DNA of 64,000 bases from Hominimerdicola alba (GCF_900109655.1 NZ_FOAT01000004.1:124001-188000), one strand, 5' to 3'; shown: positions 53,970-63,337, counted from the stretch's first letter. Notes: generated by a model not told the origin, from the letters alone. Numbers and translations are program-made.

Positions 53970-53984
53970 TCTGATTTTATCAGA
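53970..53984 (+). other. Small hairpin in the nifH-nifD gap
   Basis: TCTGAT-TTT-ATCAGA forms a 6-bp stem, 31 bp before the nifD-like start. TTGATA lies just before it and could be a weak -35, but the -10 is poor. It is best noted as a possible processing or stability element. Confidence 0.35.
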
Positions 53985-54014
53985 ATAACAAAAATAAGAA
54001 TAGGAGTTTTGATA

Positions 54015-55484
54015 ATGAGTAAAGTTAATTTGAATATACCCGAAGTCGAGATACGTGAGATACGTCTCAACTCGATCACGGGATTTCAGGGAACTGCAAA
54101 GGAGCTTGTAGATGCTTGCTCTGCCTGCGGCGGAAAAATGAAGGACAAGAACCGTTCTTTCAGCCAGTGTCTCGGATGCGGCACATCAAACGCTGCCTGC
54201 ACACTGACACTTATACAGGACGCTGCGATAATCTCTCACGGTCCTGTGGGATGTTCTACTTGCCTGCATGAGTTTGCTTTCACCTACCGCGTAAATGCAT
54301 ATCTCAGACAGCTTGAACATCCTACACAGAGAAAGATATACTCCACCAACTTGGAGGAAAAAGATACAATCTACGGCGGCAGTAAGAAGCTTGAAGCTGC
54401 TATCCGTGAGGTACACAAGCGCGCTAAGCCCAGTGCAATATTCGTTATAACCACCTGTGCGGCAGGTATCATCGGTGATGATGTTGAGAGCGTTACCAAT
54501 GCCGCTCAGAAAGAACTTGGAATACCCGTAGTTGCAGTATTCTGCGAGGGCTTCCGCTCTAAGATGTGGACATCTGGCTTTGATGCAGGATATCACGGTA
54601 TTGCAAGAAAGATCATCAAGCCCGCAAGACAGAAGAGAAATATCATCAATGTTATCAACTTCTGGGGTAGTGATATTTTCCGTGAGTGGTTTGCAGAGTT
54701 CGGTTATGAGCCTAACTACATCACACCATTTGCAACTGTGGACAGCCTGAGCTATTCAAGTGAAGCTGCCCTGACCATACAGGCATGTTCAACACTGGGT
54801 TCATATCTCGGTGCAGCTCTGGAACAGCAGTTCGGCGTTCCCGAGATACGCAATTCGCCCCCTTACGGTATTGCACAGACCGATCGCTGGTTCAGAGAAC
54901 TGGGTCAGATAATCGGTAAGGAAAAGGAAGTTGAAGAATTCCTGAAGCGTAAAAAGGAAGAATATATGCCCAAGATCGAAGCTCTCCGCGAGAAACTAAA
55001 GGGCAAGACCGCATATGTTACCGCTGGTGCTTCACACGGACACTCCCTGCTGGCTCTGCTGAAAGAGCTGGGCATGGAACCTCAGGGTGCTGCGATATTC
55101 CACCATGATCCTCAGTATGATAACGAGGATGAGCGTGCTGATACCCTGAGACATACAGTATCGGATTACGGTGATGTACCCAACTACAACGTCTGCAACA
55201 AGCAGGAATTCGAGCTTGTTAACGTACTCAACCGCATCAAGCCCGATATACTTCTGGCACGTCACGGCGGCATGACTCTCTGGGGCGCAAAACTTGGTAT
55301 ACCATCACTGCTGGTGGGCGATGAGCATTTTGGTATGGGCTATGAGGGTCTGGTAAATTACGGCGAGCGCATACTCGAAACTATCGAAAACGATGAGTTC
55401 GTAAAGAACCTGGCTAAGCACTCAGCTAACCCCTACACTAAGTGGTGGCTGGATCAGGAGCCTTACACATTCTTGGGAAAGTAA
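54015..55484 (+). CDS. Nitrogenase component 1 alpha-like subunit, MarD-like
   Basis: The 489-residue protein keeps the alpha-subunit pattern: Cys55, Cys80 (ISHGPVGC) and Cys148 (TTCAAGIIGDDVESV) at P-cluster positions, and Cys258 (TIQACSTLG) where NifD has its cofactor-binding Cys275. At the position of NifD His442 by simple alignment there is Gly, with His438 (GDEHFGMGYEG) three residues on. Extra cysteines occur at 35, 38, 52, 62 and 83. AGGAG precedes the ATG at 54015. Retained cofactor and P-cluster ligands, with NifB and without NifEN, fit methylthio-alkane reductase MarD rather than NifD, BchN or CfbD. Confidence 0.8.
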   Translation: MSKVNLNIPEVEIREIRLNSITGFQGTAKELVDACSACGGKMKDKNRSFSQCLGCGTSNAACTLTLIQDAAIISHGPVGCSTCLHEFAFTYRVNAYLRQLEHPTQRKIYSTNLEEKDTIYGGSKKLEAAIREVHKRAKPSAIFVITTCAAGIIGDDVESVTNAAQKELGIPVVAVFCEGFRSKMWTSGFDAGYHGIARKIIKPARQKRNIINVINFWGSDIFREWFAEFGYEPNYITPFATVDSLSYSSEAALTIQACSTLGSYLGAALEQQFGVPEIRNSPPYGIAQTDRWFRELGQIIGKEKEVEEFLKRKKEEYMPKIEALREKLKGKTAYVTAGASHGHSLLALLKELGMEPQGAAIFHHDPQYDNEDERADTLRHTVSDYGDVPNYNVCNKQEFELVNVLNRIKPDILLARHGGMTLWGAKLGIPSLLVGDEHFGMGYEGLVNYGERILETIENDEFVKNLAKHSANPYTKWWLDQEPYTFLGK

Positions 55485-55496
55485 AGGAGAAACAAT

Positions 55497-56837
55497 ATGG
55501 CAGGATTGATTGAACAGGAGCGCTACACCTGTGCCATAGGCGCATTACAGACAGTAGTAGCTATTCCCCGCGCTGTGCCGATACTTCACTCGGGTCCAGG
55601 CTGCGGAGTTATGATAAAGGGCTTTTTTGAACGTTCGTCAGGTTACGCCGGCGGTGAAACTGCACCCTGCACGAACTTCAGCGAAAAGGAAGTTGTGTTC
55701 GGCGGAACGGACAGACTTCGCAATATAATCAAGAATACCTACAAGGTACTGGACACCGATCTGCAGGTAGTCGTTACAGGATGTACCGCAGGTATCGTTG
55801 GTGATGACGTTGCAAGCGTCACCGATGAGTTCCTCTACGAAGAGGACAGACCCATAGTTCACGTTGAAACTTCGGGTTTCAAATCCAACAATTATGTATC
55901 ACATTCAGCAGTTGTGAATGCTATAATCGACCAGTATGTAAGCCGTTTTGAGGAAGAAAATCCATCCCGTTCGGAGAAGAATCTGGTGAACGTTATAGCT
56001 TCCATACCCTATCAGGATCAGTTCTGGAAGGGCAACCTGAAAGAATACAAGAGACTTCTGGAAGGTCTCGGTCTGAAAGTAAATATCCTTTTCGGACCTC
56101 ATTCGGGCGGCGTAAAGGAATGGAAGACTATTCCAAAGGCAAACTTCAATGTGTTCGTATCTCCCTGGTACGGCGAGCCCATAGTTAAGAATCTCCAGCG
56201 CAGATACGGTCAGCCTTATTTCAAGTTCGGCTATCTGCCGATAGGTGCAAACGAGACTACAAAGTTCCTTAACGGCGTGGTAGATTTTGCACTTGAACAG
56301 GGTGCTGAGATCGACGAAAAGAAGGCAAGAAAGTTCATCGAAGAAGAGGAAAAAGCTTACTATGAAGAGCTTGACAACCTCGCAACTTTCCTGCTGGAAT
56401 TCCGTTACGGTCTGCCAAGCTACGTACATATTCTCCACGATGCGGGATATGTTGTTGGTCTGACAAAGTTCCTGCTTCACGAAACAGGACTTGTACCCAA
56501 GGAACAGTTCATCGTTGATAATGTTCCCAAAAAGTATCAGGAACAGATCGAAGCAGACATCAAGGCTACATCTGACAAGCGTGAGATCCCTGTATATTTC
56601 GACCCCGATGCAGGTGCTATGCAGGACGTTATCAGAGGTCTTGAACACAAGGGCAGAGGTCTTATCCTCGGCAGCGGCTGGGATAAGGAACTTGCAGCCG
56701 AGATCAATGCAGACTTCCTCTCCATCGCTTGTCCTACACCTTACCGCATAGTTATGACAACGAATTATGTTGGTTATACAGGCGGACTCAGAGTTATAGA
56801 GGATATCTACAACACTGCGCTTGCAACTTATAAATAA
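55497..56837 (+). CDS. Nitrogenase component 1 beta-like subunit, MarK-like
   Basis: The 446-residue protein has Cys12 (RYTCAIGAL), Cys36 (LHSGPGC) and Cys96 (VTGCTAGIVGDDV) at the three beta-side P-cluster positions, so a full P-cluster with the alpha-like subunit is expected. The N-terminus is short, as in nitrogenase-like beta subunits lacking the NifK extension. It is 12 bp after the alpha-like gene with an AAGGAG site. Together they should form an alpha2-beta2 reductase receiving electrons from the NifH-like protein. Confidence 0.82.
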   Translation: MAGLIEQERYTCAIGALQTVVAIPRAVPILHSGPGCGVMIKGFFERSSGYAGGETAPCTNFSEKEVVFGGTDRLRNIIKNTYKVLDTDLQVVVTGCTAGIVGDDVASVTDEFLYEEDRPIVHVETSGFKSNNYVSHSAVVNAIIDQYVSRFEEENPSRSEKNLVNVIASIPYQDQFWKGNLKEYKRLLEGLGLKVNILFGPHSGGVKEWKTIPKANFNVFVSPWYGEPIVKNLQRRYGQPYFKFGYLPIGANETTKFLNGVVDFALEQGAEIDEKKARKFIEEEEKAYYEELDNLATFLLEFRYGLPSYVHILHDAGYVVGLTKFLLHETGLVPKEQFIVDNVPKKYQEQIEADIKATSDKREIPVYFDPDAGAMQDVIRGLEHKGRGLILGSGWDKELAAEINADFLSIACPTPYRIVMTTNYVGYTGGLRVIEDIYNTALATYK

Positions 56838-56841
56838 GCAG

Positions 56842-56873
56842 ATATCTCCTGTCAGCCGACAGGAGATATTTTT
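56842..56873 (+). terminator. Terminator between marK-like and second nifX-like genes
   Basis: A perfect 12-bp stem, ATATCTCCTGTC with GACAGGAGATAT around AGCC, is followed by TTTTTA. It should end most transcripts, so the last gene would be made by readthrough at a low level. Confidence 0.88.
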
Positions 56874-56891
56874 AAAAGTGAGGTATATGAT

Positions 56892-57224
56892 ATGTCAAAA
56901 ATTGCAGTAGCAACATCTGATGGTTTTACAGTTAACGAGCATTTCGGTCACGCGAATTTCTTTCGTGTATATGAGCTGAATGAAACAGGTCATACATTTC
57001 TTGATGTGCGTGATGCGGTTGCAGCTTGTCAGCATTCCCTCGGTCATGATACTACCCGTTTCGATAAGATAATCGAGCTGCTTTCGGACTGCGACGCTTT
57101 GCTGGTACAGAAGATCGGCGAAGGTGCAGCAGCGTATCTGATATCGAAAAACGTCCGCGTGTTTGAGGTAAGCGGACAGATAGATGCTGTGCTTGATAAG
57201 TTCGTTGAAGATAAGATAATATAG
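56892..57224 (+). CDS. Second NifX-like cofactor-binding protein
   Basis: The 110-residue protein is a compact NifX/dinitrogenase cofactor-binding domain: KIAVATSDGFTVNEHFGHANFFRVYEL at the start, then CDALLVQKIGEGAAAYL. The sequence keeps HFGH and several Cys and His near 45-55 (ACQHSLGHD). It is related to the 123-residue protein at 51704, so two such carriers bracket the nitrogenase-like genes. A role in cofactor delivery or storage is inferred. Confidence 0.85.
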   Translation: MSKIAVATSDGFTVNEHFGHANFFRVYELNETGHTFLDVRDAVAACQHSLGHDTTRFDKIIELLSDCDALLVQKIGEGAAAYLISKNVRVFEVSGQIDAVLDKFVEDKII

Positions 57225-57229
57225 ATTCA

Positions 57230-57260
57230 AAATCCCCTGTCAGATGACGGGGGATTTTTT
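57230..57260 (+). terminator. Terminator of the nitrogenase-like operon
   Basis: Arms AATCCCC(T)GTC and GAC(G)GGGGATT around AGAT are followed by TTTTTT. Confidence 0.9.
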
Positions 57261-57287
57261 ACAGCAGATATAATATAAAGTTAACTG

Positions 57288-57316
57288 TTGACATTATCAA
57301 TATTTAGCAGTATAAT
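57288..57316 (+). promoter_or_regulatory. Promoter of the metalloprotease gene
   Basis: Consensus TTGACA (57288-57293) and TATAAT (57311-57316) have a 17-bp spacer. Confidence 0.88.
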
Positions 57317-57359
57317 ATTAATCACAGACAGATCAAAAAATATAAAGGAGACGGACACC

Positions 57360-58106
57360 ATGAAAGCAAGATTAAAGAAAAAATTTTTAATCATTTTTAT
57401 TGTACTGGCACTGCTTTTAATTACAGCAGTCTGGTATTTTCAGTTCACAAAGATCGGCTATATCCAAAGTATCCCATTCAGACCGGAATTTCAGGAAATA
57501 GAGAATAATGTATATCTCAACAAGGATAATTCACTGACCCCCGACGAGATCCTTGAAGTGACCTCAGAAGCAAAAGCACGTGTAAAAAACTTTTACGGGG
57601 ATATGCAATGTCTTGATAACACCATGGTCGTCATCTGCGACGACAAGAAGATATCAGACAAGATAGGTGAAAAAGACACAACAACTTTTCTATTCCCTAC
57701 CAAGAAAGATTATATCTGTTTATCTAATGAGTATTTCAATGTTGATGTTGTCGCACATGAATTTACTCACGCTGAACTGCACTCATATCTTTCATCCAAC
57801 ACTCAGCGAAATCTGCCGGTATGGTTCGATGAAGGACTTGCAACACAGAATGATTACCGCGAAAAATACAACTATGAGAACTGGGTCAAAAGGACTGACA
57901 ACGGTAAAAAAGCTACTCCTTTGAAGGATATGGATTCATACTCCGAGTTTCAATCTAAAGATGAAGACGAGCGTCAATTTCACTATTTATGCGCAAAGCA
58001 TGAGATCAAAGAATGGCTTGACAATCATTCTGTACAGGAACTGATGGAACTGGTCAAGGCTGTGAATGACGGCGAAGATTTCTATGTTTTATATAGCCAG
58101 CCCTGA
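57360..58106 (+). CDS. Membrane-anchored HExxH metalloprotease-like protein
   Basis: The 248-residue protein has one N-terminal membrane helix (about 10-28) and an outward domain with the zinc motif HEFTHAELH near 140 and the distal glutamate in VWFDEGLATQND near 160, the gluzincin arrangement. The small size resembles single-domain minigluzincins. AAAGGAG precedes the ATG at 57360. It is monocistronic with its own promoter and terminator. The substrate is unknown. Confidence 0.8.
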   Translation: MKARLKKKFLIIFIVLALLLITAVWYFQFTKIGYIQSIPFRPEFQEIENNVYLNKDNSLTPDEILEVTSEAKARVKNFYGDMQCLDNTMVVICDDKKISDKIGEKDTTTFLFPTKKDYICLSNEYFNVDVVAHEFTHAELHSYLSSNTQRNLPVWFDEGLATQNDYREKYNYENWVKRTDNGKKATPLKDMDSYSEFQSKDEDERQFHYLCAKHEIKEWLDNHSVQELMELVKAVNDGEDFYVLYSQP

Positions 58107-58127
58107 TATTTCATGACCAAAAATATT

Positions 58128-58168
58128 ACCCCCAAAGCGCAGATCTGTCCGCTTCGGGGGTCATTTTT
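58128..58168 (+). terminator. Terminator of the metalloprotease gene
   Basis: Arms ACCCCC-AA-AGCG and CGCT-TC-GGGGGT around ten bases are followed by CATTTTTC. It lies between convergent genes. Confidence 0.75.
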
Positions 58169-58203
58169 CTATTAAAATATTATCTGGGTTTATATCGTCC
58201 ATA

Positions 58204-58656
58204 TCAGATATAGTACATATAATTTTTCTTTTCAGCGTGTTCATTCTGACACTCTTTGATAAGATCGGCAAGGGACATCTGCTCGGTAAAACGCCGCATA
58301 TAGTTGTTGATATTTCCCCAAAGACAGCTGTTCACCGAAGCCCTGATATTGTTGTTTTCCTGATCTTCATCTGCCTCGTATGTATCGGCAAGGATATTGT
58401 TATCTAGGGCGTTTAGTATCTCGGAAAGGAATATCTTTTCAGCAGGACGTGTGAGGACATATCCTCCGTGAGAACCTTTCTGACCCTTTACAAATCCGCC
58501 CTGACGTAGTCCCAGGACTATCTGTTCAAGATATTTCTGGGATATATTCTGTCTTTCAGCAATCTCCGCAGACGATACTGTATTCCCCTTTTCCGAATTA
58601 ACAGCAATATCTGCCAGCGCTACGATACCAAGCTCGACTCTTGTTGAGATCTTCAT
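58204..58656 (-). CDS. Rrf2-family regulator, CymR-like
   Basis: The 150-residue protein has the Rrf2 winged helix (MKISTRVELGIVALADIA, then QNISQKYLEQIVLGLRQGGFVKGQKGSHGGYVL). It lacks the three clustered cysteines of IscR (only SCLWGNIN and KECQ). The C-terminus YMYYI closely matches YMFYI of CymR, the cysteine-metabolism repressor of Firmicutes that works with the cysteine synthase CysK. GGAGGTGA supports the ATG at 58656. It is the last gene of the suf operon and lies beside the sulfur gene cluster, which supports a cysteine/Fe-S control role. Confidence 0.82.
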   Translation of the reverse strand: MKISTRVELGIVALADIAVNSEKGNTVSSAEIAERQNISQKYLEQIVLGLRQGGFVKGQKGSHGGYVLTRPAEKIFLSEILNALDNNILADTYEADEDQENNNIRASVNSCLWGNINNYMRRFTEQMSLADLIKECQNEHAEKKNYMYYI

Positions 58657-58657
58657 A

Positions 58658-59086
58658 TCAGCTGTCACCTCCATTCAGCAGCTTCTCCATTGTGTTCCAG
58701 CTAAGCAGAGCACATTTTACTCTTGCGGGCATTTTTGAAACGTTCTGCAATGCCCCTGCCTCTTCTAGTTCTTCAAGTTCTTCATCGGATATCTTTCCCT
58801 CTATCATCTTATGGAAAAGTGAAGCGTAGTACCTTGCTTCATCGGGAGATTTTCCGATTATCAGCTCCAGCATTATATCTGCCGATGCCTGAGATATAGC
58901 GCAGCCCAATCCCGTAAATGAACCGTCAGTGATAAAACCGTCATGTATATCAAGATGCAGCTCGATATCATCACCGCAGGTAGGGTTCAGACCCTTACAC
59001 ACATGGGTCGCACATGGCAGCTCATGCCTGTGGAGCGGGTGCAGATTGTGGTCGGCAAGCACCTCGCCGTAAAAGTTATCCGTCAT
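58658..59086 (-). CDS. sufU: SufU sulfur acceptor protein
   Basis: The 142-residue protein has the three SufU cysteines in NPTCGDDI, GLGCAISQAS and RVKCALLSW and the conserved Asp after the first. SufU is a zinc protein that accepts persulfide from SufS and passes it to SufBCD. Its start overlaps the sufS end by 11 bp. It takes the place of SufE in Firmicutes-type SUF systems. Confidence 0.93.
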   Translation of the reverse strand: MTDNFYGEVLADHNLHPLHRHELPCATHVCKGLNPTCGDDIELHLDIHDGFITDGSFTGLGCAISQASADIMLELIIGKSPDEARYYASLFHKMIEGKISDEELEELEEAGALQNVSKMPARVKCALLSWNTMEKLLNGGDS

Positions 59087-60305
59087 ATCCCATTCTCCTT
59101 CTTATTGTTTTCAGCGTTTCGATAAAACGCTTTATATCCTCTTCGTCATTATAAAATGCAAGACTCATTCTTGTGGTGGACTGCACACCCAGATGCTGAT
59201 GCAGAGGCTGTGCGCAGTGATGTCCCGCGCGTATCGCTATATTGTCCGCATCGAATATCGCTGCGATATCGTGTGGGTGAACACCCTCGATGGTAAAGGT
59301 TAGTATACCGTGGTGATCCTCAGCTTTTTCCGAACCGATGATATTCACGTAAGGTATATTTTTCATTTCGTTGAATGCAAGTTCGGTAAGCTCGTTTTCT
59401 CGCTTTTCGATGGTTTCAAATCCGATATCGTTGATATAATCTATAGCCGCTGCAAGACCAACTGCACCGCCAACATTCACGGTGCCTGCCTCGAACTTAT
59501 GAGGAAGTTCAGCATAGGTCGCACCCTCTCGGGTTACATACTCTATCATCTCACCGCCCGAAAGGAAGGGAGGCATTTTTTCTAGTAGTTCTTCACGACC
59601 GTAAAGTACGCCGATACCCATCGGTGCCAGCATTTTATGTCCCGAAAACGCGAGGAAATCAACGTCAAGATCATTGACATCAACAGGGATATGAGGAACG
59701 CTCTGGGCTCCGTCACAAACGATCAGTGTTCCGTTTTTATGGCATATCTCAGCAAATTCTTTTATCGGATTAACTCTGCCGAATACATTGGAGATCTGCG
59801 CTATTGCAAATATCTTTGTCCTGGGTGTCAGGGCTTTTTTCAGATCATCTGCCTTATATTCACCGTATTTATCGCAGTCGAGATATTTGATCGCTGCACC
59901 CTTTTCTTTCGCAAGCAGCTGCCACGGAAGAAGATCTGAATGATGCTCGGATATCGCAACAAGTATCTCGTCACCGCTGCCGATATTCGCCCTGCCCCAG
60001 CTGTAGGCGATAAGGTTCAGGCTCTCGCTGGCATTCCTTGTAAAAATGATCTCTTTGGTACTTTTGGCACCGATAAACTCACGAACTTTTTCGCGGGAAT
60101 TTTCATATGCATCTGTAGCCTTTACGCTGAGATCATAAAGTCCTCTCAGCGGATTGGCATTCTCCTCCCGATAGTATTTCTCAACACGTTCAAGCACCTG
60201 ACGGGGCTTCTGCTGGGTTGCGGAATTATCGAGATAAACCAAATCTTTATATTTTTCAAAGACAGGAAAATCTGCCTTTGAGATCAGTTTCTCACTCACT
60301 TTCAT
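59076..60305 (-). CDS. sufS: SufS cysteine desulfurase
   Basis: The 409-residue class II desulfurase has the PLP lysine in FSGHKMLAPMGIGVLYG and the catalytic Cys in RAGHHCAQPLHQHLG near 360. YLDNSATQQKP marks the N-terminus. It takes sulfur from cysteine and gives it to SufU. GAAGAGGTG precedes the ATG at 60305, which overlaps the sufD end by 14 bp; an upstream start at 60353 gives a non-family extension. Confidence 0.96.
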   Translation of the reverse strand: MKVSEKLISKADFPVFEKYKDLVYLDNSATQQKPRQVLERVEKYYREENANPLRGLYDLSVKATDAYENSREKVREFIGAKSTKEIIFTRNASESLNLIAYSWGRANIGSGDEILVAISEHHSDLLPWQLLAKEKGAAIKYLDCDKYGEYKADDLKKALTPRTKIFAIAQISNVFGRVNPIKEFAEICHKNGTLIVCDGAQSVPHIPVDVNDLDVDFLAFSGHKMLAPMGIGVLYGREELLEKMPPFLSGGEMIEYVTREGATYAELPHKFEAGTVNVGGAVGLAAAIDYINDIGFETIEKRENELTELAFNEMKNIPYVNIIGSEKAEDHHGILTFTIEGVHPHDIAAIFDADNIAIRAGHHCAQPLHQHLGVQSTTRMSLAFYNDEEDIKRFIETLKTIRRRMGYDG

Positions 60306-61122
60306 CACCTCTTCCGAGACGCGCATATATACGTGCAAGCGTCTCCTTGTCATCTATCCTGCTGATGACCTTTGCAAGCTTTGCCTGAGCCGCAAGGTCG
60401 TATATTTTTTCTTCGTCGATACCTCTGGACTGCATATAGAAGAACTGCTTTTCATCGATTCGTCCCACTGACGCACCGTGACTTCCCTCTACATTTTCCT
60501 CAGCGCATAGTATCAGCGGAACTGTCTTGTTGACGGCGGTATCGCTCATCAGCAGGACTTCTTCTTTTTCAGCACCCTTGGCACCGTCGGAACCGTTTTT
60601 GAAATCGATAGTGCCCTTGAATGTCTTTTCAGCATCTCCGCCCAGAACACCGCTGGCATTTATGCGGGATACAGTCTTTCTGCCGTGATGATCGGCTAGA
60701 AGGTTGATATCAAGCTTGTCACCATCGTCAAGCTTGAATCCGATATCAGCTTCAAAAGATGCTTTTCTGCCTTTAAGATCGGTAACTATCTCGCTTACAA
60801 CTTCACCGCCCAGAAACAGCTCAACCAGTTCCAGTGTTGCATTTTCGCCAAGCTCTGCCGTAACTTTCGACTTAGCCTGTCCCTTAACATCAAACACCTG
60901 AACAAGCTTCACCTTTGAACCGTTTTCAGCGCTGATGTGGATATCCGAAGAACCCTCGCGGTCGATGTATACTACTTCGGACTTGCTCTCGTTTTCCGAA
61001 ACGGATATCTCACTTGAATCAGTTTTAAATTCTTTTATATCATGCTTGTAATCATTCACACCGAGCCATCTGAATGTTGGCACGGGCAGAATATTTATTT
61101 TTGTTTCGCTCATATTATTCAC
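60292..61122 (-). CDS. sufD: SufD Fe-S scaffold subunit
   Basis: The 276-residue beta-helix protein is shorter than typical SufD (about 420) and lacks most of the N-terminal helical part, but it keeps the C-terminal conserved core: GSHGASVGRIDEKQFFYMQSRGIDEE. It pairs with SufB and SufC. It overlaps sufB by 4 bp (ATGA). Short SufD proteins are common in Clostridia. Confidence 0.9.
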   Translation of the reverse strand: MNNMSETKINILPVPTFRWLGVNDYKHDIKEFKTDSSEISVSENESKSEVVYIDREGSSDIHISAENGSKVKLVQVFDVKGQAKSKVTAELGENATLELVELFLGGEVVSEIVTDLKGRKASFEADIGFKLDDGDKLDINLLADHHGRKTVSRINASGVLGGDAEKTFKGTIDFKNGSDGAKGAEKEEVLLMSDTAVNKTVPLILCAEENVEGSHGASVGRIDEKQFFYMQSRGIDEEKIYDLAAQAKLAKVISRIDDKETLARIYARLGRGDESE

Positions 61123-62528
61123 CCTATGCCTCCCTGCATTTCAAGACCGATGAGGTTATTCATCTCAACTGCGTATTCCAAAGGAAGCTCCTTAGAAACG
61201 TTATCCGCAAATCCGCGGACGATCATTGCTCTCGCCTGCTCTTCACTCAGTCCGCGGGACATCAGATAGAAAACTGTTTCATCACTGATACGTCCGATCT
61301 TAGCTTCATGCCCGATATCGCACTGTTTTGTGCGTATGTCCATAACAGGCACGGTATCAGATCTTGATATACTGTCTAACATAAGGGACTCACAGTTTAC
61401 CGAACTCTTACTGCCCTTAGCGTTTTCCTTTACAACAACCGCACTTCTGAAAGTGCTTACGCCGCCGCTCTTCGAGATGGACTTTGTGTTCATATACGAA
61501 GAAGTCTCAGGGGCATTGTGAACCATTTTTGCACCTGTATCAAGGTTCTGACCCTCACCTGCAAAGGTTATGCCTGTGAACTCCGCACTCGCTCCCCTGC
61601 CGTTTAATATGCTCATAGGATAGAGATATGAAACGTGAGAGCCAAAGCTACCCGATACCCACTCTATCGTTCCGTTTTCTTCTACAAGAGCTCTCTTTGT
61701 GTTGAGATTGTACATATTCTTCGACCAGTTTTCTATGGTGGAATATCTCAGCTTTGCTCCCTTGCCGACATACAGCTCGACACAGCCTGCATGAAGCGAT
61801 GCTTCGTAATATTTCGGTGCTGAACATCCCTCGATAAAATGCAGATAACTGTTCTCTTCAAGGATTATCAGCGTATGCTCGAACTGTCCTGCGCCTTTTG
61901 CGTTCAGTCTGAAATAGCTTTGCAGAGGTATATCCAAGTGTACATTTTTTGGTACGTATACAAAGGAACCTCCCGACCATACCGCACCGTGAAGTGCCGC
62001 AAATTTATGATCTGTCGGGGGTACCAGCTTCATAAAATGTGACTTTATGATCTCTGCATACTTAGGATCATGCATAGCGCTTTCAAGGTCGGTATAAACA
62101 ACGCCAGACTGCGCAACCTCCTGACGGACATTGTGATATACAAGCTCACTGTCATACTGCGCACCCACACCTGCCAGCGACTCACGCTCAGCCTGCGGGA
62201 TACCCAGCTTCTCAAAAGTCTCCTTGATATCCTCGGGAACGTCCTCCCAGTCCGTCTTCATACGGTTTTTCTGACGGATATATGCAACGATGCTGTCAAC
62301 ATTCAGCCCTGATATATCGGGACCCCAGTCCACCATAGGTGTACGATCATATATTTCAAGAGACTTAAGACGGAACTCCCGCATCCAGTCGGGATCGTTC
62401 TTTTCATCGGATATCGCTTTGATTATTTCGGGCGCTATGCCGCTTTCAAGATATTCGCTCTCATCCTCTTCATAACGAAAATCATATCTCGAACGGTCGA
62501 TATCGACCACCTGTGTTTTACCCTTCAT
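61119..62528 (-). CDS. sufB: SufB Fe-S scaffold subunit
   Basis: The 469-residue protein has the SufB features: ALHGAVWSGGSFVYVPKNVHLDIPLQ-type region near 195, CVELYVGKGAKLRYSTIENWS and the C-terminal RIKQCDIGHEAKIGRI-like motif (RTKQCDIGHEAKIGRIS), where Cys is the proposed cluster ligand. It is the main assembly scaffold of SufBCD. Two adjacent ATGs follow GGGAG; the second (62528) has the better 7-bp spacing. Confidence 0.96.
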   Translation of the reverse strand: MKGKTQVVDIDRSRYDFRYEEDESEYLESGIAPEIIKAISDEKNDPDWMREFRLKSLEIYDRTPMVDWGPDISGLNVDSIVAYIRQKNRMKTDWEDVPEDIKETFEKLGIPQAERESLAGVGAQYDSELVYHNVRQEVAQSGVVYTDLESAMHDPKYAEIIKSHFMKLVPPTDHKFAALHGAVWSGGSFVYVPKNVHLDIPLQSYFRLNAKGAGQFEHTLIILEENSYLHFIEGCSAPKYYEASLHAGCVELYVGKGAKLRYSTIENWSKNMYNLNTKRALVEENGTIEWVSGSFGSHVSYLYPMSILNGRGASAEFTGITFAGEGQNLDTGAKMVHNAPETSSYMNTKSISKSGGVSTFRSAVVVKENAKGSKSSVNCESLMLDSISRSDTVPVMDIRTKQCDIGHEAKIGRISDETVFYLMSRGLSEEQARAMIVRGFADNVSKELPLEYAVEMNNLIGLEMQGGIG

Positions 62529-62532
62529 CATC

Positions 62533-63279
62533 TCACTCCCTGCCCGCGAACTGCTCAAAGCCGTTCTCGATGACCTCATCTACCAGCTCTGCGCCGCCTT
62601 CCGATACTATACTTCCTGCCGAAAGGATGTGTGTTTTATCAACGGTCAGCGCTTCAAGTATCTTTGTGTTATGAGTTATAACTATCAGCGCTCCGTTTGT
62701 CCGCTTTTTATATTCTTCAATGCCCTTGGACACTGTCTTAACCGCATCAACATCAAGACCCGAATCTGTTTCATCGAGTATCGCCAGCTTAGGCTCCAGT
62801 ATAAGAAGCTGAAGTATCTCGGCTTTCTTCTTTTCACCGCCAGAGAATCCAACATTCAGGTCACGGTCGGCATAAGAGCTGTCCATATCAAGAAGTTCCA
62901 TAGCTGCTGCCAGCTTTTTCTTGAAATCCCACAGCTTCAGATGCTTGCCTGTTACCTGTTCAAGTGCGTTTCTTAGAAAATCCGAAAGCGTGATACCGGG
63001 TATCTCGATAGGATTCTGGAATGAGAGGAATATACCGAGCCTTGCACGCTTGTCCGCGCCAAGTGCTGTTATATCCTCGCCGTCAAATATCAGTTTTCCG
63101 CCTGTAACTTTATATTCTGGACTGCCCATGATCACCGAGCCGAGAGTTGATTTACCTGCGCCGTTATGACCCATAACAACGTGAGTTTCACCCTCCGATA
63201 CTTCAAGTGATACACCATGAAGCAGTTCCTTATCCTCAGCCGCAGCCGAGAGATCTTCTATCCTGAGTAATTCTGACAT
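62533..63279 (-). CDS. sufC: SufC ATPase
   Basis: The 248-residue ABC-type ATPase has Walker A GHNGAGKST, the SufC-specific SFQNPIEIPG Q-loop, signature FSGGEKKK and Walker B AILDETDSGLD. It drives cluster assembly by SufBD and is soluble. GGAAAG precedes the ATG. It is the first gene of the sufCBDSU-rrf2 operon. Confidence 0.97.
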   Translation of the reverse strand: MSELLRIEDLSAAAEDKELLHGVSLEVSEGETHVVMGHNGAGKSTLGSVIMGSPEYKVTGGKLIFDGEDITALGADKRARLGIFLSFQNPIEIPGITLSDFLRNALEQVTGKHLKLWDFKKKLAAAMELLDMDSSYADRDLNVGFSGGEKKKAEILQLLILEPKLAILDETDSGLDVDAVKTVSKGIEEYKKRTNGALIVITHNTKILEALTVDKTHILSAGSIVSEGGAELVDEVIENGFEQFAGRE

Positions 63280-63313
63280 ACTATCTTTCCTTTCTTATCT
63301 GAGGAAATATTTT

Positions 63314-63321
63314 ATTCCTAT
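63314..63321 (-). promoter_or_regulatory. ATAGGAAT box downstream of the suf promoter
   Basis: The octamer ATAGGAAT on the minus strand lies 16 bp past the -10 box. With the copy at 63366 it brackets the suf promoter in opposite orientation. It resembles the GGAAT half of published CymR-type sites. Confidence 0.5.
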
Positions 63322-63337
63322 GATTTTGCTATGATTT

